Below the pieces are notes generated by a model. The model was given only the letters and a program-made list of their open reading frames with translations, did no database searches and was not told where the DNA came from. Shown here in pieces: positions 57,868-64,000 of a stretch of DNA of 64,000 nucleotides. Source of the DNA: Taenia hydatigena (taxonomy: Eukaryota > Platyhelminthes > Cestoda > Cyclophyllidea > Taeniidae); assembly GCA_036345935.2 (NCBI GenBank), contig JADWOT020001844.1:1-64000 (forward strand). Reading direction: 5' to 3'. Each line of letters begins with the position of its first letter. Position 1 is the stretch's first letter. A program made the translations under genes and the position numbers.

Positions 57868-59090
57868 AATACCCAAGTGTTAGCATCTTCATGGTCTCTT
57901 TTACCATCTTGATAACAACCCTTACAGCTAATGGAATGGGGAGGAAGTGCGGTTAAGTTGACATCAAAAATTGTCTTGGATCCAGTTCCGCATGTATTCA
58001 ATGATCTTAGCTATTTTATCTTCCACTTATGCGTTTTATGCTCCAGGGGTAAGCAAAGTAAACATTTTTACTGGAAGGCAATGTCCAAGTGAATCGAGGT
58101 TGCAAGAAGTGGAAGTCGATTTGCTTTTTGGAGGGCAATAACCTTTTCTCAGTCGCTTGGCTGACGTATGCTGACTGTTTTCACTTGAAAAGTGCATTGA
58201 AACCAATTCTTATTGTCATCCATTCGTTATCATTCACTGAAGTTGTAATTTACGCACTATATAATACGAGTTTATGCCTGATAATTTTGCAAGTAATTGC
58301 TGCAATGCAATTTTAAGCAAGTGTATTACGAAATCAAAAGATGCACTCATGCACACACGATGCTGCCTTACTGCTCGCCACTGCTTTGGACGTGATTGGC
58401 TTTAATAAGCTAAGTATGCGCTCGTTGCGCCACGCTAATTGGGCGCAGTAGATGTAATGGGGTTGTGTTGTCTTACATGCTTTCAATACTCACTTCCTCT
58501 CTTAACTTATCTATCATTTGACTGCAGAACGTCGAGCACGAAATGCTTTCATTTGAGTAGATAAGACCTCTAAAACCGAAAACTACAACATTTTATGTGC
58601 ACTGCGCTCTAATTGTTTCTTGTTTTGCAAAAGACCAATTTGTTTTAACGTAGAGTTAGAGCACGCATCAGAAAAGCCCCTTTGTTAACTGAAAAGTGTT
58701 CTTTAGGAGAGAACCGTTGATTTATCATACCATCATTCTTCCCTGCACCACACTTGCCATGCCGCACCTACTTGTCACTTCTCAAATATGCTCCAAACCC
58801 TCAAATAAGTGGCAGCATCAGAAATGCTGGTGCAAAACAACTTGGCCAATATTTATGTCCCTCTTTAGAAGCACTGTAGCACGGTTCGCATAAGTACGTT
58901 TGACTAGATCTGACTAATTTGGAGTGGGTCAGAATAGACAAAATTGGCAACCCAGGCTAGATTATGACAAGCTTGAATACGGCTTCTTGTGTGTTTTTAG
59001 CTAAGTCAGCCCCAACACTCCCATTTAGCCCAACTAATCAACTCGGCACAACTCCATGCAACGCTAATTGAGGTCTTTCCTTTCTTGCAG

Positions 59091-59228
59091 ACTATGAGTA
59101 AGCATGATGGCATCTTGGAGATGGGTGGAGAGGAGCTCTCTTATCTAAGCCTCCTTTCTCATGCCTTACTTGAACGAATCTTCGACGAGCGTCCCCTCTG
59201 CAGCCTACTAGCCGCAATATGTTCACAG
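59091..59228 (+). CDS. Internal exon candidate, 46 codons, unrecognised
   Basis: A strong acceptor (TCTTTCCTTTCTTGCAG) ends at 59090 and a GTATTG donor begins at 59229. The enclosed 138 bases are exactly 46 open codons, phase 0 to 0. The protein reads TMSKHDGILEMGGEELSYLS, then LLERIFDERPLCSLLAA, an acidic and leucine-rich helical segment. It is one of the best isolated exons in the window. No partner exon was placed and no family is recognised. The LERIF/LxxLxAAIC pattern is faintly F-box-like, which I do not rely on. Confidence 0.4.
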
Positions 59229-59399
59229 GTATTGCGGCTCGCATTATGCCACACTATCCTTGTTATTCTCATCGACTCATTAGTTCCTTATCTTTATTTT
59301 TTTCGTCTTGATGCCACAAAAACAGCCAGTTCCTCTGCATTTTTACGCTTCTTTCACCTTTCCGTTCTACCTCAGTGTCTGTTGGCACCCTCTTTGTAG

Positions 59400-62300
59400 G
59401 TTCCCTTTCATCTCTCCACTGGTTTCAAAACTAATTGTGGCATGATCAAATAATGCACAGATTCATAACCTGAATCAGACTAGCACAGGCTACACTGGAT
59501 ATGACTTAGTCATGCTCTATCCGAATACCAAATCATGTTTTAGCATGGCTTAGCTTGGATTACCATTAATTTTCCCTTTCTGTCCTTTTTTCCTTCCCTA
59601 TTTTGTCCTACACCACTTCGCCAGCTTATTCTCTACTAGCATGCGGCAATGCACACAATCCACTAACTGATGGCTGAGTGGCCATCTTTTTCCTCCCGCA
59701 TGGTCGTTAGAGGGGTTAAAAGACCACTCATGATGAAGCAGCTGCTACGAGTCAACGAGGGGACGGGAAGTTAAAGCATCTCCTCCCGATGACATGAGGA
59801 GTGACTACCCGTGACAGAGGAAGAGAGATGCCCTCCCACCTCAGCATGCGTGGAGTGTAGAGTGTGGTTCTATGTGAGAGTAGAAGGAGCAGAGGGTTTC
59901 AACTAATAGCGCACCGGTATTTTTTGTGTGTGGATGGTTTTGAAGTTGTGTTAATAATGAAGGTGAATCCACTCTTCATCACACACATACACAAGCGCAC
60001 ATGGTTGGGCGCAGGCAGCATAAACTGGGCCAGATGGTGAAGTTTAATTAAATTAAGCGAAAAAAGAATCGGATTAAATACAATTTATGTTACCACAAAT
60101 TGGTGCATGTGCTGAAGAGTCTTTATGACAGTGCATGAAAGATTCGGCAATCCTATTTCTGGAGGCCAAATAAGGGGGATGAGGAAGGAAGCATGAAGAG
60201 GCGTTTGCTTTGCGCACATCCACAATGAGGCGAAGTTGATTTTGTTGGTGAAAGGGGGTTGAATAGAAAGAGAAAAACAAGGCAGCAGCAGCAGTAGAAA
60301 TGCGTTTCTTGTGAGGCGATGCACGCTGGAACAGGCATCTTGAAGTGTATGTACCAGCTATTTATTTATTAAAAGGCGTCAACTTAATCACGTGAGGCGG
60401 TTGGAGTTATGGCATGATAATCATCAAATCTGCCTTTGGTGATTGTCTTCTCCTTTCCTACTACGCTCAATAGGCTCCTGAATGGTGCACCTTGCATCAT
60501 GCCCCATCGTGTGCATTCCGTGCATTCAACACAACCAAAGAATGGGGAGTGAGTGCTCCCTGTGTTGCATTTCCTTGCCTTCGTTTTCCATTTGAGTAGC
60601 ACGAGAACGTTTTGCTCCCTTGGTTCCCTTACGCCTCACTCACCTTTACCTGCTTCGAAATCAGCATCAATTCTCCCCTCTCTTCGATGAAGGTGCAATA
60701 CGTTCACCTATGACAGATGATAGCCACGAATAATCGGATTGAAAATGCACACATGCCTGCCCAGACCATCATTACTGCCACCAACACAAGAAGGTTGCTT
60801 TCGATTGACAAGCAGCGTGTATTCCAGATGCAGCTCCTAGTACCGCATCGGTGATGCTGACGTTCTTGCTACCGGATTCTGAATTAGAATGCCCTTACTA
60901 CTGAATCGATGCCTAGTAGCAGTTGTGTGGCAGAGTCAGTAATTGATTTGGCATTCACTAGAGCAGCGTTGTTGGTAGGAGAATGCTGCGTAATGAGGAA
61001 GGGCAGCCATTTATCTGACGCTGATAATCAGCAAATAAAGAAAGATACATGTGTCAATTTTAAACATTTTAGGTTGCCTAGCGTGCAGCATTATTAGTTC
61101 TGTTGACCGTGGTGGCCAGAGCCCAAAATGCAATGTGGGCAGAAGAGACCATCCCGTCACCATCGCAAAACCACGAGACGATGGTGGATTTTTCCAACTG
61201 ACACATCAAACCTTTCGTAGAATCCGCTCACTTAAACAATGTGCAGAACAGGGGCATGTGGATCACTATCATCATTATGTACACATTTTGTTGTATTCCT
61301 TACGAACCTCTGCAATATCTGCTTCGACGCAGCGTCAGAAACACTTAAACTCTTAGAAGGGGTGAGCAATGGACATTCACGTGATAATTCGCCTAGACAT
61401 AGAGATGGTTAATCAGTTATTGCAATCAAATTAAGTCCCACATAGATACGTACACGCCGTCTCAAACATCTTACGTCACTGAAGGTGAAAACTGTGCCTG
61501 TGAGTTAGATTACCTAAGGGAAGAGAAACCATGCGGACGCACGATTGCCTTGTCGTCGGGTAGACACAACGCAGGGGTGGGGTGCCCTGGCTTTACTAAC
61601 CACTGAAATATGCTTGATGAGCTAGGCGCCAAACAAAGCCTCTGTATTGCACAGTTCGTGGACTGGAGAGCGTCACGAAGTCTTCTGCCTCGACAAACTG
61701 TGCGTGCATATCTCACACGAATGAAGCAACAAATGGTAGCATAGAGACACAGAGTACCGCTTCATGGGACAAGTACAATGCTGTGCCCGTAGCACCTTAG
61801 CAGTTTGCAATAAGAGGTCCACGTAGAGGGTGGATGCAGATGCTTTGCTCGCTCCTCCTCGCTAACACTTTGATGACTACCACACCAACTAGTAGAGTTC
61901 AACAAATACAAACCAGCACCAAGGTGAGCCGAATCTCAAACAAACAGAACTCAAGCATCCATCATGTCAAATTAAGGCTCTGCAAAAATATCTACCAAAT
62001 AAAGGACTGTCATAATCACCCATTTCGAAAGGAAGTGAGGTGAACTGCAATGTGGGTTTGTATTCGAAAACAAATTGCACAGCACTAATAATGATAAAAG
62101 CTGGATAAAGTGAGAGGAAGAAGATGGCCCTCTTTACAAGTTGCTACTTGGAAAACCTTATCTAAGTGAATGCTCAATGCATGTTGAACATATCATATTT
62201 GTCACTGTTTCCCTTAAGATCATGAGATAACAATTATGGCAGACAACGAATTGGAAAGCAGCAGTTGAGATCAAAGCTGGACGTACGGAGTGGAAAAGAG

Positions 62301-64000
62301 CACAGCGACATGCAGGTGCCATCGAGGGATCGCAATTGAATATAAACTATTCGTTGCGTTGACGATGTCAATAAAGACAAGATTGAATCCGATCGGCGAT
62401 TCCCTCGACCTAACCCACGCAAACGAGTATTCTTGGATCATTTGACACCACGGTGGAGAATTATGCAGATAGTTTAGAGAGAGGCGTCATGTTATGCAAC
62501 AAGGAAGCCCATCTATGCAACTCTAGTTGGGTTAGAGAATGCAAGCACTACTGCCCACAGCCTTCTTACCTCTGCTCAGCCACAGGCACACCCACGTGAG
62601 GTCTCACGTTGCAGTCGTGAGTGTTTGTTAAATCGCTTCTTTTGCTCCGGCCTATGTCGCCACAACCAAGTGTTTCGATGCTCCTCCGTTGCAATCCTCG
62701 TTGACGTATTCGTGCAATGATCAAAGGGAGGAATTCGCATGCCTGTGCGTTCGCCCTGACATTGCAGACGAACGAGACTTAGCAAAGACGTAACTTTGGA
62801 GGTTAACCATCGGTGAGCCTCAGTGATTAGTAGGTTTTTAGTGCGAACAGGCTAAGATGATAATTTAAATTTCTACCCTCATTTCACTTGAGTACGCATC
62901 GTTGCAAATCGGTTACTGAAGCATAGTTAGCAGCTGTACACCCAAAGCATCCAGATTAAGTGTGGTTGAAATGCGACAGACGCCAGGTGTGCTTAATTTA
63001 CCTTGTTCTGTGTGAAGGGATAGGGAATGAGAAGATTCGTCGCAGCTGCTAGCGCATTCTGGATCTCACAATTTTGAAGTCTATATTCCTTAGTAAACAC
63101 ATTATACCTCCCGTCCCTTCTGCTATAAAACATTCATCGTTTTCTGTGACCCCGACCAAAAACCGGTAGTACAAACAAAGTACTACAGTAACGATAGTGT
63201 ATTGAATGAATGGTATTCTAGTGACGATGGATTTCGATTAATGAGGCCTAATATGCTGAATCGATTAAAAATTTACCAAACACCTAGCTCACCTTCACTA
63301 TCTTCTTCTTCATCTTGCGAATGTCGTTGTCGACTCTAACTTCGTTCGATGAAAGCCATCGGTTAATCTCATCATTATCACCATCTAATGAAGCATTTGA
63401 TCGGTGAGCACGGAGGCGGTATTGAACATCACGACCTACAGAACGTGCCTTTGTCATTGCGTTAGATGGTTTCGATAGCTAATTTACGTGTCATGAATGA
63501 AATCATTTGAGACCGATCATCAGGACTCTTGATACAGTGGCGGAGGTGACAGCAAAGAAGATGCGTCTTTTGTTGGCTAATATTCTCACTAGTACCAAAA
63601 GCCTTGAACAGGCCCACGAAGGTTTTAGCAGCATAGCATAACGACAAGGATTCCTATGAAACACTTTTCAGCGTGAGAAACACGCCTCACCCGAAAGCTT
63701 TAATGAAATTTCTCCGTGGGAACATCAGTGAGTTGGTTGCGTGAAGATTTGAGAATTCAGCTAAACTGCTTACACTCAGTACCAATAACGACGTGATGAT
63801 TGCCCTGTTGATTCAACTGGACAAAAGTATTAATGTGCTCTAGCCTTTCATGTGTTACCCACATGCGAGGGAGATATGTAGAAAAGGAGAAGGTGATTCA
63901 CCGGATAGCCGAATCAAATTTTTGTTTACAAAATGCAACTATGGTCTCAAGAGGTAGTCGATAGTGAGTTCAACGTCCAACACGTTACAGCACGCCCTAC
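59400..64000. other. No supported gene
   Basis: Several chance frames on both strands but no promoter plus exon combination and no recognisable protein. The sequence looks unique apart from short simple runs. Confidence 0.45.

Overview
This is a gene-poor stretch of an animal nuclear genome. It is AT-leaning and has phase-matched small exons, TATA promoters, AATAAA signals, an NK-2-type homeobox gene, fibronectin III (FN3) exons and Ty3/gypsy integrase relics. The overall look suggests an invertebrate, possibly a flatworm, but nothing here proves the taxon. No rRNA, intact tRNA, CRISPR array or prokaryotic operon was seen. Most long open frames look like chance frames.

Layout. 0-2.9 kb: two diverged direct copies of a non-coding unit. 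2.9-16.4 kb: mostly featureless, with an unrecognised coding-like minus-strand patch at 10.9-11.8 kb. 16.4-16.6 kb: an FN3 half-domain exon on minus. 19.7-24.7 kb: a large palindrome with two nearly identical arms of about 1.6 kb around a 1.66-kb unique centre. The centre holds an intronless gene for a 69-residue protein that is one quarter tryptophan, followed by the promoter and signal-peptide exon of a second gene. Exons 2-4 of that second gene lie in the right arm and give a 98-residue, cysteine-containing, probably secreted protein. The left arm carries a mirror copy of exons 2-4 without the promoter or exon 1. 24.8-28.8 kb: a diverged direct segmental duplication, with a TATA box plus signal-like first exon at 27.05 kb and a terminal-exon-like frame at 28.45 kb. 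29.4-30.5 kb: isolated exon candidates. 32.6-34.1 kb: two broken homeobox-gene copies. 34.6-34.9 kb: a complete FN3 exon with an in-frame stop. 36.8-37.9 kb: two inverted gypsy integrase scraps. 42.7-45.2 and 50.3-54.95 kb: an old inverted duplication, each arm with one NK-2-like homeobox gene. The 53-54.8 kb copy is intact, and the 42.7-43.7 kb copy is a pseudogene that has lost the invariant homeodomain Trp48. 55-64 kb: mostly empty, with one good internal exon candidate at 59.1 kb.

Overall, the window shows repeated local duplication, often inverted, that copies small genes and leaves partial copies. The three best-supported genes are the TATA-driven NK-2-like homeobox gene (53.0-54.8 kb), the tryptophan-rich gene (21.5 kb) and the spliced secreted-protein gene (22.6-23.9 kb). 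All gene models come from reading frames, splice sites and internal duplication only.
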